Notes under the pieces: generated by a model | Told to the model about the DNA's origin: nothing | Databases searched by the model: none | The model's input: the letters and a program-made list of their open reading frames with translations, nothing else | NCBI GenBank assembly: GCA_037043015.1 | Contig: CM073322.1 | Location: 22,844,364 to 22,908,363 of the forward strand | DNA from: Bryum argenteum | Lineage: Eukaryota; Streptophyta; Bryopsida; Bryales; Bryaceae | Direction of reading: 5' to 3' | Length of the DNA stretch: 64,000 bases | In this document: positions 22,300 to 34,445 of the stretch, one piece after another | How the letters are laid out: each line of letters opens with the position of its first letter | Position numbering within the stretch: the first letter of the stretch is position 1 | Position numbers and translations under genes: made by a program

Positions 22300-23389
22300 T
22301 ATAGATTGCTGTCTTGCAACCTACAAATGTTTTAGTCTACTCAATGCCATTCGTGTAGTATGTTGGAGGCTTTTGCAACTAGCTACAGGCCTTGTTCAGA
22401 CAAGGCTCGTTCTAAGGAACGGCCGAAAAAATGAGTCCGGATTCATACAGGGTTCATCCCAGGAAGAATTTCGGTTTCATACCAGAACTGCTGGTATCGG
22501 CCATAGTTTTCAGCATGCCATTTCTTTGTAATACTATCTGATATTGATATGCAGTTTGTTACAATGTATATAGATTCTGGGGATTTCTAAGAGTGAGCGA
22601 GGTTCACACAACATCTTTTTCCACATATGTGATTTCGCAGGTTTTTCGGAGATAACCTTATCGTACTGGTATTTACTATGTAGAGTAATTTATACGGCTT
22701 GCAATGGTACGAACACCATATCAGATAATCGAACATTCTAGGCAAAATATGGCATCCGGTTAAAAATAAATTTTCCGGTGTTGTCAAGTAAATCTATACT
22801 CACTATACGTATGAATGAAGATGACGGAATGTACTAGACTTGGGTAGGGAATTAACTCACCGTTATCAATTTTTACGGAACTGATTGGCAAACGTCATTC
22901 ATATCATGGATCCCTTATTCCAGTTTGTAACATTTACCGGGGAAACTTACCTAGCAGATTTTATCCATTAACATATAAATCCACAACTAAGAATACTAAA
23001 ACCCTGAAATTTCGCATACTTTCTAAACGTGTTTCCTAATAATATCCCCACATATGTATCTAAATCGAAGAAAACAAATTCCCTACCCAATTATATAATT
23101 TACCTCTACCGGCTACTACCCCATCATCCAGTAATACTACTAACTTACTTTGGCAACTACATATAACGTGAGATTACATTTTATTCGGATTGTTGTCAGA
23201 AGTCCGGCTGATAAGTAATACGAAATGAGTAAACCGGATGAGTAGGAATTTACATTGCTCTGAGAACTCTATAATTGCACCAGCTCACTCTGCACCCCTT
23301 TCCCCCACTGAACACGTGTAATTACAGTTCTGTTAAAGGATGATCACATACAGTTGAAAAGCAGCGCAGTAAGGGAAAACCGTCGGAGG
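22300..23389. other. intergenic, no gene recognised
   Basis: AT-rich with no long frames and no recognisable repeats apart from the element end that begins near 23390. Confidence 0.35.
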
Positions 23390-23561
23390 GAACGTCGCGT
23401 TCCCAGGAAACTGAGCTGTTCTCCACGAACGTAGTGGTAACGTAGCGCCGGACTGCTGGTTTTCGACATTTCCGTAAACGTAGCCCGGATCATCCGTAAC
23501 GTAGCGAAATTTAGAAACGTAGCTGAAAAAACGTAGCTACTGAGGCAGCATTCTTGTAGTG
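23390..23561. mobile_element. right end of a CACTA-type element
   Basis: It ends CATTCTTGTAGTG (23549-23561), the reverse complement of CACTACAAGAATG. Inside the end, six copies of ACGTAG lie within about 110 bp. Such subterminal motif arrays are typical of CACTA (En/Spm) elements. No matching left end was found to its left, so this end may be solitary. Confidence 0.55.
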
Positions 23562-23854
23562 TAGCATTCTACAGCGATAATTCACAAAAGGATAGGTGGC
23601 AAATTTAAACTTTAAATTATGACAATCAGTAGCTAGCATGTTTTGAATTTGTGCATCGACTTTGAGTCTGCACTGGGCCAGGGACAAACTCACGCATTGA
23701 GCGTGCAAGAAGGTTCACGGCTACAATTCTTTTCTTCCATTGGAAATAGGTAGATGATCGCCTTAAGTTTGACTTTCTGAAAAAGTGTCACGGGCAGACT
23801 GAGTGTTCGCAATGATATTTTGCTGCATAAAAACTAAAAGGGCTGAAAGGGGAA

Positions 23855-24001
23855 ACCCGAAAGAAACCTGTCAGAGGAATACTTCGTCAAAGGTGATGAT
23901 GCAAAACGTAATCTAGACGCAGACCCGAAAGAAACCTGTCACATCGGAATACTTCGTCAAAGTGAAGAATGTGATGATGCAAAACGTAATCTAGACGCAG
24001 A
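23855..24001. repeat. tandem duplication, two units of 68 and about 79 bp
   Basis: Both units start ACCCGAAAGAAACCTGTCA and end AACGTAATCTAGACGCAG. The second carries small insertions around CATCGG and GTGAAGAAT. Confidence 0.9.
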
Positions 24002-25680
24002 ATCCAGGAAGTCGTATGATGATGTGCAACTTTAAAAGAAATGCTTGCACGTGTTGGCATTCACACCTGGACCAGGCACCTCGTGTGACCCTGAGAGCTC
24101 CAGATGCTCCGCTCCAGTCACAACCCAAAACTCGTTGTCCCGTACTACATCACGGCCTACAAAGTCATAGTTTCTCTTTCAGAGCGTTGTAACAAAAGAG
24201 CAGCTTCCTCAGAGACAGACGACCGTGTTTGCTTGCATTGATTTGCTCGATTCTAGACCAGCTTTTCCACATTTCCATCAGCTTGCTTTTGGAAATGAAA
24301 CTTTTCAACTTTCTCAGCGTGCTGGCCCACTCTAGAAATCATGTTGCTACGCTATGCTAGTTCAGGAGACGGTAAACCTGAAAACACATGGCGAGCCCTA
24401 GTCTGAGGCTCACAAAGGACCTGAACCTCTCATACATGGTAAAAAACTCTCTTTTGCATGTGAATATTGCATAGAAGTCTTAACTTGCGAGGCATTCTCG
24501 ATGTAAGAAAGTCCGACATCTGTCCTTAATGGCTGGCAGCCCTTCCTTAAATTGAGGAACCATGAAAAATTTGCTGATATAGAATACAGTGCAAATAATT
24601 CTAGATTCACATTTCCACTGCGCTGACAAACTATCGCTTCTGAACTCTATAATACGCAGACCAGTTTTGAATGGCAAGAACTCCAAGCTACGCTAACATA
24701 CCAGATTCAGAATATTCAGCCTCAAGAGACACTCAAGAGCTTGAGACTTCAGAATCTTTTGGAGGCAGGCAAGGTCGCCATTTTTCGAAGGTAGTCATTT
24801 CTCCGAACGACCATTTACCTGGATAATGTTTTTCATGTGGAATTGATTGGTCTTTTGCTTACATGTTTACTTTTAGTACGAAGGAAAAGAAAAAAATTCA
24901 TATTAGAGCCAGCCACAATTGTTAAGAATCCCTTAAACCATATCCTCACGGATGTGAAAATTCAGAGAGCTCAAGAGGTGCTACAAATTCGTCCTAAAGA
25001 ACCTGATATTTTCAGCTCAGAACTTGGTCATTCACTCTAGAATGGTTAAGATTCTGGAAAATTCCATGCTATGAAGGTGGAACAGTTGAAGTTGGGGAAG
25101 AATCCCCGCAAGCCCCTCTAACGTATACCTTTCTGCGTTAATTAAAATTATTTGCCATTTCAAGACAATCAGACAGTACAATGTTCCAACTCTCTCAAGA
25201 TAGTTGAAAAGCCCGGTGTATTCATCAATAGAAGTGAGAAGCTGTTAAAAAAATAGTCGAAAAATATGTCAGAAGAATCGAGCAGATTACTGAAACAGGT
25301 AACCAGGAGTTGACAGTTTGTGTTTATTTCTTACCGCAATTGCAGATCATCTCAACACCAAGGGCAATTCGCTCTATACATCAATAACCTAGTCAACCAG
25401 AAATTTCACATAGTTAACACTACAGCATTTCGCTAGCCTACTCTTAAGCAGACTGTAGACATCCGAACTTTAGCACTTGTGGCAAGAATAAGATATGTTC
25501 ATCGAAAAAGGAGAGGACATGCAAAGCCAAACATAGAACACCTCTGTCACTTGCATTTATGATCACTCAGATAGGTTGGGGATTTCATTGCACATGCATC
25601 AAACAGAGACCAATTTCTGAGTGCAGCAGGACTAAGGTAAGGAATGCTCACAATGCACAAAAATTGGTTGACGTAATTCG
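24002..25680. other. intergenic, downstream of PMEI-domain gene
   Basis: Searched by eye on the minus strand for the pectinesterase catalytic domain that normally follows a pro-region. No long frame and no recognisable pectinesterase block is present. Confidence 0.4.
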
Positions 25681-26724
25681 CTACTGTGACGCAGCTTTCA
25701 GAGCAAGAAGCCCTCGTCGTCCAACGGCCATGTCTAGTTCTGAGCCTGTGGATTTTGTGAGCAAGTGCCGACGATGATGGTCAGGCTCTGGTGTAGTAAG
25801 ATGATTGACGAATGTGAGAGCAATGCTCAACATTGTGTCAACACTCTTAGCCTGTGCTCCAGTAATCTGATCGCTGCCGGGAAATGGACCTACTTCATCT
25901 ATTCCTTCTTGGCAAGTGTCTTGGTTAGTCATGGCAGCGCTCATGAAAGTTTTCACATCTGCTCCAGAAGTGCCCGGGTTGTGGTCGTCCATGCCAGCAA
26001 CGAGCGACAAAGAAGTTTTCACATCATCGAGAGCATCAGCAAATACCTCAACACATTGTTCAAGTGCAGCGTTTCCTTGCGATCTCTTCTTCATGGCCTG
26101 GGCACGCATGTAGGACACGTTTAACACATGTTCTGCCGCTTCCATAGCCGTCTCAGTCAACTGCTGAAGGTTCAGAGCCTTGTTAGAGTTTGGATAGCTC
26201 CGGAACATGTTGAGGCATACGGCACGTTCTCTAAGAAGAACAACAACGACAGCATATCAACACAAACAGGCAAGATTGAAAAAATTCGCCGATTTAAACC
26301 CTAGGAAACAAAGATTCCAAGAAAGTGTGCGTGCACGACAGCAGCTTGCACTGTAAAGGTGAAACAAAAAAGCGCGGTGAGAAAAATTTCAAATCACATA
26401 CACTGTCTTGTCGCAGATAGTTTCATAAGGAGCTTGATCGGAAGCTGCTAGTGTAGCGCGGTCAATAGCAGAGACTGGAGATGGATGAGGAGCCGGTCTG
26501 CCATGGCCAGTGACCTCGGGAGCTGGTGCGAAGCTCTGTAGCTCCTCGTTGTTGTTCGAGACCTCAATGTCGTAAACACTGACAATGGCCGCGATGGCGA
26601 TGAGGACGACGCAAGCGCTCACGGCGTAACATTGCCTCCTGGACACATGCAAGATTGCTGCCGAAATTCCTCGCGCCGAATCCTGTAATAGCCCTGCCTC
26701 GCTCGAGTCCTCTACTCTCAACAT
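25681..26724 (-). CDS. membrane-anchored PMEI-domain protein (pectin methylesterase pro-region without catalytic domain)
   Basis: Exon 1 is 26724-26402 (donor GT|gtatgtg) and exon 2 is 26230-25681 (acceptor TTCTTAG). They join through a shared Val codon to give 290 residues. The start MLRVEDSSEAG was chosen because a membrane segment (CYAVSACVVLIAIAAIVSVY) follows at a normal distance. An upstream in-frame ATG at 26829 is possible. The PMEI domain begins ICDKTVERAVCLNMF, with further Cys in ALEQCVEVF and DTCQEGIDEV, giving the usual conserved cysteines. The C-terminus has HHRRHLLTK and GRRGLLALK, which resemble the RRLL processing sites between pro-region and catalytic domain of type I pectin methylesterases, but the frame stops there. 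It would act in the Golgi or cell wall as an inhibitor or orphan pro-region. It may instead be a truncated methylesterase gene. Confidence 0.72.
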
Positions 26725-27346
26725 CTTTACCAAACCTGCAGCTATTTTAGCCTCTTCTTCAAAAAGCACAGTAGCATTTGAATTCTGCGAAAGCAACGCA
26801 AAAGAAAACATGCAGGAAGGAAGCAACACCAGCTATCGAAACTCTGACAGATCTTCATCACCGACATGCATAATCAGCAATTACTGGCTTCGACAATGGC
26901 CTACTTCTGACCACGAGAATTGGAGCCTTGTTGCATTTACTGTGGTAGCTACAGCATTTCTCTCATGACGTTCTCATGGTCGGAAGTCCGTAACATTCTA
27001 AAATACATGGCCTTGCTTAAGACGATCGTGCCGTATCTCCCAATTTCAGCTCCTTGTCGTGGAAGAGTTGTTTGAAAAAGCTAGCCTAAACCAATAAGCG
27101 ACATGAATTTTTCTTGATAAAGATTGTGTTCTAAAATGTTCATTGGAATTACATATGCAATATGACATAAAAGAATTATGTCCGAAATGACATAGAATTA
27201 TGTTGCTCTCAACATAAGTATTTATATAATGACAAATATTTGTGTAATTTCGCATGATGCAAGAGTATGAAATCATAAGGCTAGTGCAAAAATTTCAAAA
27301 GAGGTAGACATTGGCAGCTCATGAAGGGTTTCTTTCTGTAGACTAA
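26725..27346. other. upstream region of PMEI-domain gene
   Basis: No gene recognised; it holds the presumed promoter of the minus-strand gene. No clear TATA box could be fixed. Confidence 0.3.
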
Positions 27347-27565
27347 CACTACAAGAATGTTACGCTACGAACTACGTTCCAAAAGCTACGTTTGATACTT
27401 TAGCCGTCTTCTGGCTGAACTTGCTACATTTTGGACGAGCACGAGGTTCTAAGATAAGCCGCTACGTTATCTCTCCGCTTGGTACAGTGCGTACTACATT
27501 AAGTTTGGAACGGGAAGTTCTCAAACATGATATCGCCATGATCTTGGTGGGGCATCTTCAACGGG

Positions 27566-27836
27566 AATCCCTGTATTTCACTGCTACGAGCGTTTTTCGG
27601 AACCCCATCAGCCAATAGAATTTTTTCTTCAAAATTTGTGAAATTCTCCATTTGGATCCCCCGATGGCCGTTTTTGATAATTTTGAACTCAAATTTGAGG
27701 TCTGCGACCCCAAATTACCCTTGGAAGTCTACTACTTGGCAATTAATGCCTATACATAAAAAAATTAAGGGGCAATTTACCCATCCCCCTCCTTGGGCTC
27801 CGAAAAACGCTCGTAGCACTAAAATACAGTGATCCC
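27566..27836. mobile_element. MULE-type MITE, copy 1 (271 bp)
   Basis: The ends are inverted copies sharing TGCTACGAGCGTTTTTCGG, with the left end at 27579-27600 and the right end at 27799-27820. A perfect 9-bp direct repeat, TTCAACGGG, flanks the element at 27557-27565 and 27837-27845, the duplication length of Mutator-like elements. A diverged second copy is at 62516-62776, with matching interior words such as CAGCCAATRG and GATAATTTTGAA. Confidence 0.82.
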
Positions 27837-27845
27837 TTCAACGGG

Positions 27846-29509
27846 TGTAAAATATGACCCGATTGTGGTTTTTACTATATCTAAGCTTTACGTACTGGAT
27901 AAATCGGAGGATGGATTGTACGGAAGGCAAGTTTAGTAATCAGAAAATAAATAAACTCACCCACAGTAAAACATTCAAATCGACCATTTCTATGCAATAT
28001 TACCGTCAAACAACAATTGTCAATAGTGTGACACGGTTTTTTCTATTGCCAAGGCAAAATAAAAGTTGAGCTTAAGAATTAAAATGTTGGCATAGTAATT
28101 AAAAACCAAATTTGCGTAGTGAATTCCGGAACCACGAGGTGAAAAAGATGTGAAAAGTCAAAATTCATATTGCACGTAAATTTATATGTAATCCTGAGTA
28201 AGTTTTTCCTTACCGCAGCGTAGAGTCGTGACGAAGGGATGAATTTTTAGGTTGCTCATATAGTCTACGACATATAGAGAGCGCAAAAATCAATGAACAT
28301 TTTTGATAAGAACGTAAATACAGACTTATTGATTTAACTTTTGGACACATAAATTAAAAGAGCAACCGCATACACAAAGTCTGAGAGCAAAACAAACAAC
28401 CAAATTAATGAGCTCCCACAACAGACCCGCTTACATGAAGGTGGTGGGCGCATGATGACCTAAAGCAGACATAATTAGGTGACGTAAATAGAATGTACTT
28501 ATAACACTAATGAGTTTCACCCGTACATTAACTCGTCGTGGTCATCATTAGTAATAATAGCATTGAATAATCATCACATGGCTCGTATTGGTCAAAAAAG
28601 ATATAAGTGGGTTGTACATGACGTGGCCTCATCATGAACCTCAGAAATTGGTCACTTTTTTCTATCCACCTTTGAAGTTAATAGGAAATGCGCACTTAAA
28701 ATATTGATTTGTCGTACTTGTCCAGTATCAAGATCAAGTTCAATTAAAATCAACAAAACAACTCCTAGTTCATGTAGCAAATCTCCATTGAGTTAAGATA
28801 TATATATATATATATATGATCTAGCAAGACACCAGTGTACTCAAAACATATAGTTTTGTACTTGGATAAAACCAATTTGCACTATACGATACTAAAATGA
28901 GTATGTTCTAAATATTAATTGTGGTATTAATATGGCAATGTTGGATTGCATGTAAGATTATTGTTATAACTCTTGCAAAAATAGCAATTGAATGTAGACA
29001 TTTTATTACGTCCCAAGGTAAGAGTTTGTTCGAGAGAATATTGTACCTTGCCTTTGTGTAGACCGTTTCGTTTGTTATCACCTCACCTGCCTTGAGTCCT
29101 TTGCATTGTAGGAAGCAAGCTCCGTCCGCCAACTACGCATAGTTTTTTTTTCCTCAATCTATGGTGTGTATTTCATGTGCAGATTTCTTACCTTAGAGCT
29201 CATTGCATCGTGAATACTGAAGCCCATTTTGTTCTTGAGAGGTTGTTCATTTTGTGAGAGGGACTGAAGGCTAGGACAAGCTTCAGTTAAGAATGAGAGC
29301 TTTGAAGAAAGTTGTTCAATATGTTTTGAGTAATATTAGTAACAGATTTCTGCCAAGGGAGTGAAGTAGAGTTGTGAAGTTAGTACCTTGAGTGATACTT
29401 TTTGTCGTTGTTACTACTGCTACTTAGGGTAGTAGTGAAGCGGAAAGGCGGACACGCTTAGAGAGAATTTAGTAGCGGGGTTCAAGGTTCGAGAGTTTAG
29501 TCAATTGCA
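27846..29509. other. AT-rich interior of the candidate CACTA element
   Basis: No gene recognised. A TA microsatellite lies at about 28799-28818. Confidence 0.35.
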
Positions 29510-29616
29510 ATGCCGAGTAATAGTCAGAGAGCCGTCGGTTCTGAGCCATCGAGTAGACCAAAAGATAAAGGGGAAACTAAGGTGGCTTGTGATAATACCG
29601 TTGTACTGCTCATCAA
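29510..29616 (+). other. exon-like segment, unidentified
   Basis: An ATG frame reads MPSNSQRAVGSEPSSRP, then KDKGETKVACDNTVVLLI, and reaches a near-consensus donor ATCAA|gtaagt. It vaguely resembles the start of Myb/SANT-like transposon-associated proteins, but no following exon was found. A second open frame lies at 29663-29947. Function unknown. Confidence 0.25.
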
Positions 29617-30697
29617 GTAAGTAGACAACTTCTGTTGTGGGGAGGCTCCAAGGCTTCTGACTTTGTTGAGCCAGGACTGTGGTAAGAAGGACGACGAAGA
29701 AGAGAAGAAAGCATGGAGGGGAGAAACGCGTCTAACGCGATCGAGTGCAGGACACGATGAGGAGACAATCACGATGTACCTTCAGTCCGGAGATACGGTG
29801 ACCGACTTATCAAACACAAGGTGGTGGTATTTGAAAGTAACCAAGGGAGCACACTCCAACATTTCTGGAGAAACCAGTCGTCCTCAGTCAGAGTCTATAT
29901 TTGACGCATTATTATTATGGTCCAAATGGAGAAAATCTTTGTTATAATATGCAACATGGTCCCATCGTCCTACATTGATTAGTGCTGCTGAACATCAAAC
30001 ACAGATACTATCATTGTTCTAAGGCCTGAACAAAATAGAAAGTAGGTCGAATGGCAACATGAGGATTGTACTCCTGTAAAATAGGAAACGCATTTGGTCA
30101 ATTAATGTAGAAACTTTCGATTAAAAAATTCAAATACCGCATGTGGCACTTCAGTATTTGTCAGAGATTATATTGTATTTGCATGTATGTGAGTTTCAAT
30201 GTTACATGTGTTACTTATTATTGCATTAGCCTTTGGTAAACTATACTATTAAAAGTAAATGACCGAGGTAATAAATAAAAACTAAACTCACTGTAGTCTT
30301 TACTGAAAGTAAATATGAATGCGGTTGTCAGGAGGTAAAACCCAAAAATAGAGATAACATGTTAGGTCACTTTTATCTGTGGTAAGATTGAATTTTACGG
30401 CAATGTGAATTACCGAAAACCACCCCGTAACTTGTGCGATATTGTAGTAAGTGTAGATCAATATTCACTTGGTGGGCCCTCAATATTATTGAGTTCTCGA
30501 GGGAACGCGGTGATCAAGGGAACTTAACATTCCTAATTTGGACTTCGTACATAGCTCCACCTACACCCCAATGTAGCTAAATTTTTAATTACGTTTGGCT
30601 AAAACTATTACTACGATATATGGACGGCGACAACGTTAGTATACAGTGTAAATAGCTACGTTTTTGGCGTAGCTAGTAGTGATGGATTCTAGTAGTG

Positions 30698-31179
30698 TGA
30701 TGTCCAAAAGCTCTTGTACCAAATAATATTTAATACTTTTGTATGTCGGATTGCAGACCTAGCAGTACTTGGTTAAAAGGGAAGTATGGAAACCATTTTT
30801 TCAAGTACCTTGCTACATGACTGTGTGTAAATTGAATCCGGCCTATTCTGCTTGAGAAGCCTCTAAAGCTAGTGGCGTTGAAGCCATAATTCAACACTGT
30901 CCGATTCACAATTGTAGAGCCTGCACCTGGTTAGGTCACCTATACAACCATCAATCGTAGTATCATTGACTTTTAGTTTTAGTGTCCTTCAACAGACACC
31001 TACATGTTATCAAATTATCACAACACACAACAATGACAAAGTTATGATGTGATCCGATAAGAAATTGGACATATTTCACGATTATAAAGTGAAGCTTCCT
31101 AGACATGTCTTGCAAGAAGGAGCCAAACAACCTTCTAGAGAAGCACACCTTGTTGTGCATGGAGCGAAACCCATTGGTA
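30698..31179. other. intergenic, no gene recognised
   Basis: Only short frames without coding character. Confidence 0.3.
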
Positions 31180-32205
31180 TCCAGAAGCTACTAATTCTCT
31201 GAAAGAGAAGGTGGAGATTTTCTATGTGAACTTGGAGAGCAATGCGTACACCCTCACCGCAAGCATGCGAAGTGAAATGGTGCAAGTTTTTTCATGGAGA
31301 TGGACATCATGTCTAGAGCTTTTACAGGCTCATGGTTGGATGTTTGATTGTCATCTTATTTTCCTCTGCTACTGGCTACTTGATAACATACATATATGGA
31401 ACGCAGTCTTTGGAGTGGTTTGCGGATAACAAGCCAAAGAACATCTAGGAAAACACTCCAAGAACATCCCATTTGTACCATAAAAATTTTGTTGAGTCAT
31501 TGTTGGTGAGCTATGACTTAGAGCGTTTCTGATGATATTTTTTTAGGCAGATACATTGACCGTGAATAGGTGAATAAGAATGAGGTGAAAGGTTGGAGAT
31601 TATAAATAACTTTTGGTTTTAAAGAGGAAGGACTTTTGGTTTCAATGAGGAAAGAGTTTTGGTTTCAAATACGCAAATAAGAAGAAATTTTATTTCAAAG
31701 AGACAGACAAGGAGGAGAGAACTAGAAGTCTTTGTGTGTATTGGGGAGAAAATAAATTGGAGACTTTTCCTTTCAAAAACTATAATAAGGCCACGATGGT
31801 TTTAAGATGGATTCCGAGACAAAGAGAGGTGTGCGTTGCTTTTAGGAAGAGTTTTATTTTTATTTTCGAGATGTTTTGAAGAGGTTTTTTGGAGTTATGT
31901 AATTAAAGCTTTGAATATGGATTTCTATTTCTTTCAGTGATAAGACGGTGAGTAGAAAAAGGGGTGGTTGGCAGCTTCCTTGTAGAGAAGCTGCAACCTC
32001 GCACCTTCACCACAACTAGTACTTTTCATTTAAATATTTTTCATTGTTACATTTAGCAACAGTCAAGGTGCCAGCAATTTCCTCATGCGACTCTTACTTA
32101 CTTGACAACGTAGTTTCCTCAGTTTGGCTTTGTTTCATTGCCAAGGCTTTTTGACATAGGTTACGAGCCAGTTACAATTACACTTTCCAAAGCGTTGAAA
32201 TAATA
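31180..32205 (+). repeat. dispersed repeat, copy 1 (inverted relative to 41.1-41.5 kb)
   Basis: Stretches around 31290-31420 and 32120-32205 match the reverse complement of 41095-41510. Shared words include GGCTTTGTTTCATTGCCAAG, TTGATTGTCATCTTATTTTCCTC-like sequence and the end words AAAGCGTTGAAA. Copy 1 has about 700 bp of extra AT-rich sequence between the two matching parts, including short TTTTGGTTTCAA repeats at 31610-31670. Class of element unknown. Confidence 0.6.
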
Positions 32206-32547
32206 AATAAAACCTTCGAATAAAACCTCATTTTGAAACAAACCTCTCAAGCTAGAGTTTCCAACAAAAGATCACTAATCAAATATCTTACATATTCTTA
32301 TACAGTTTTCCAGACAGGTGAACATGATAGAAGAGCTACGAAAAGATCTCAGTCACAGACTGAAAGCTCATGTACAAATTCATAATTCCTGAAAAGCAGG
32401 TGATTGCTTACCGGCACACGACAAAGTGTACTGTACATCCAAGAGAATGATCTTGCGGAATGAGAGCCATGTGATTGTCGTTCCTAGAAAGAAAGAAAAT
32501 AAAACAAGCAGCAGGCAGCACATTCTTCTAGTAGCTCATAAAAACAA
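32206..32547. other. spacer and 3' flank of dioxygenase gene
   Basis: No gene recognised. Confidence 0.3.
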
Positions 32548-32572
32548 TTACATTACACTGTGCCCATTGACT

Positions 32573-34445
32573 TCACCAGCGAACACCGTGAGGTAGAGCG
32601 GCTTTGATCGTGCGCGCTTCGGACCGACCTGGGCTGCCTTTCTCTGGGAGCTCCGGTGCCGGTCGCACCACCACTTTGGGATTGGGCGCCATCCCCATTG
32701 CAATTGAAATCCGGTCCGTGTCTTTGTTCACCACTGCCCGGTGCGACACCGCTTGGCATCTCCCATTCGATGCAACCTGCCCACCCCAACCAAGCAACTC
32801 AGTTGATAAAAGCAATAATCTCGGTTATGTAAACTATAATACCAGTAGTGGGAGAATTGTGGTATTTCCACTAGGATATCCTAACCATGCTTGGTGGAGT
32901 AAGACGAAGAACATTGGTGGAGAGCCTCGTGAAAATACCCACTTTTTCACTAGTGAAAATTCAGGTAAGATCTTTGTGATTGTCTATAGAGCTCTGTTCA
33001 ACTAGTATTCATCATGGCTCACACTCAACACAAATTATTGTTTACTAACTGCACTATCTTTGAGTAGTTTGAACCTCACAAATTCTAATTTGTTTGGTTC
33101 CCAGTGGTTTAATCAATTTAAACCTGATGATGCAACTATGAACTACTAAGTACTAGCACTTGATTTGTATCAGCTCGCATTAGTAGAAGATCGAGTTTTA
33201 TGATCAGTACAAAATTACTTAAACAGTCATAGATAATCACAAAACACGGTTTTTCTAGTGTTGGGATTCACCATTGTAGAATGACCCCGGATCCGTTACT
33301 TTCAGTATAATGGAAAGATCTAATGAAGCGATATTCGAGAGAAATGGCAATGGGTGGTACCTGAAGCTGGTCGCCGACGAAGACGACAACGGCATCGGGT
33401 TCAGGGTCGACGGTGACCCAGTTGTCGCCATTCTTAACCTGAAGACCTCGAGTCTGATCTTCTAGAAGCGCAGTGAACACCACAGGGTCTGTATGATTAT
33501 GCAATCCTAATACAAGCTCAGGTTGCGGGCATGGCGGGTAGTAATTCACACGCAGCGTTTGCTCGGGCTCGCCGAACAAGTCACGGAAGTAGGTAGGCGC
33601 CAACCGATGCTCCACCGACACCACGTCCAGCAGCCTCTCCAGCACCTTTGTCGTCTCTTTAGTGTATGCCAACATCGCCGCTCTTCATGAACAATAAGGG
33701 AACATAATAAATTCGCTGAACCAGCCAGGGTAGGGTGGGTTTGATTGCACACAATGATGTAACGAGACGTACTTGTAACCGGCAGGTTTGGTAGGCCAGG
33801 ACTCCATGTTCTTGTGGAACATGATATCGCCCCAGTCCAGCACTTCGTCCTTTGTCTCCACGGATTGGATGCCGTAGCAGGACGAAGCGTGCTTTTGCTT
33901 CTCCTTGGCTGGCATCGCGAAAAACTCCCGGGCGGCTCGGAGCGCGTCATCGAGCGTTGATTGCGGTATGTCGTGGTTCACGATCTGCACAGACAGAACA
34001 GACTGACTCTGTCACCGACTGAGGACTTGATTGATTAATTGACTGGGTAAAGTGCGTGGTGAGGAGTTAGCATGCATGCCTGAAAACAGCCCCAGTGACG
34101 GCAGGCACTAGAAATGGCCGCCATGGTGAATTGTCGCCGGTAGTCGTGTAAACCTTCCAGGTCGATCATCGGGATGGGCTCCAAGCTCATAGTGGTATGC
34201 GGCGTGAAACTGATGAGCTCCGACTCCGTTCGAATGAACCGCGCTGGCACTTTCGACATTCCATTTCCAACGAGTGTTTGTACACTCGTATCGCCGCTCT
34301 CACCTTGTTCCCGTCCCGGCGACATAGCTACTTCCTCTCCGATCGATTCTGCCGCCCTCACATCTTCCACAGAATTCTTCTGCGTCGCACTTGCCATAAC
34401 GCCATTGCAACCGCTCATCGCCGACGCTACAGCTCCCACTTCCAC
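32573..34445 (-). CDS. 2-oxoglutarate/Fe(II)-dependent dioxygenase (DOXC class)
   Basis: Four exons: 34445-34080, 33984-33773, 33682-33361 and 32776-32573, in phase, 367 residues. Exon 2 starts IVNHDIPQ, the usual N-terminal DIOX_N signature. Exon 3 has RVNYYPPCPQPELVLGLHNH, TDPVVFT (the HxD iron ligands) and GDQLQ. Exon 4 has VSHRAVVN with the distal iron His, and RIS for the 2-oxoglutarate carboxylate. The first intron appears to be GC-AG (TTTTCAG|gcatgc) because the exon boundary WGCFQ|IVNHD is exact there. After PELPEKGSPGRSEARTIKAA the frame runs to an early stop. The +1 frame continues YLTVFAGEVNGHSVM to 32548, which resembles a normal C-terminus, so a one- or two-base frameshift is likely. 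Substrate unknown; the family acts on hormones and specialised metabolites in the cytosol. Confidence 0.85.

Larger units (their letters stand above)
27347..30697. mobile_element. candidate non-autonomous CACTA element, about 3.35 kb
   Basis: The left end CACTACAAGAATG (27347-27359) faces a right end GATTCTAGTAGTG (30685-30697), which are inverted copies differing at a few positions. ACGTAG-like or CTACG words are frequent near both ends. The flanking 3-bp words are TAA (27344-27346) and TGA (30698-30700), nearly the 3-bp duplication expected for CACTA elements. The interior has no transposase frame and holds the MULE-type MITE at 27566. Confidence 0.45.

Noticed and set aside
25765-26124. 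Plus-strand 119-residue ORF
   Set aside because: Antisense shadow of the PMEI-domain exon.
23561-27347. One CACTA element spanning the PMEI-domain gene
   Set aside because: The two ends point outward from this interval (right end at 23561, left end at 27347), so they cannot bound one element.
31082-31429. Retrotransposon pol fragments
   Set aside because: No reverse transcriptase, integrase or RNase H motif could be recognised.
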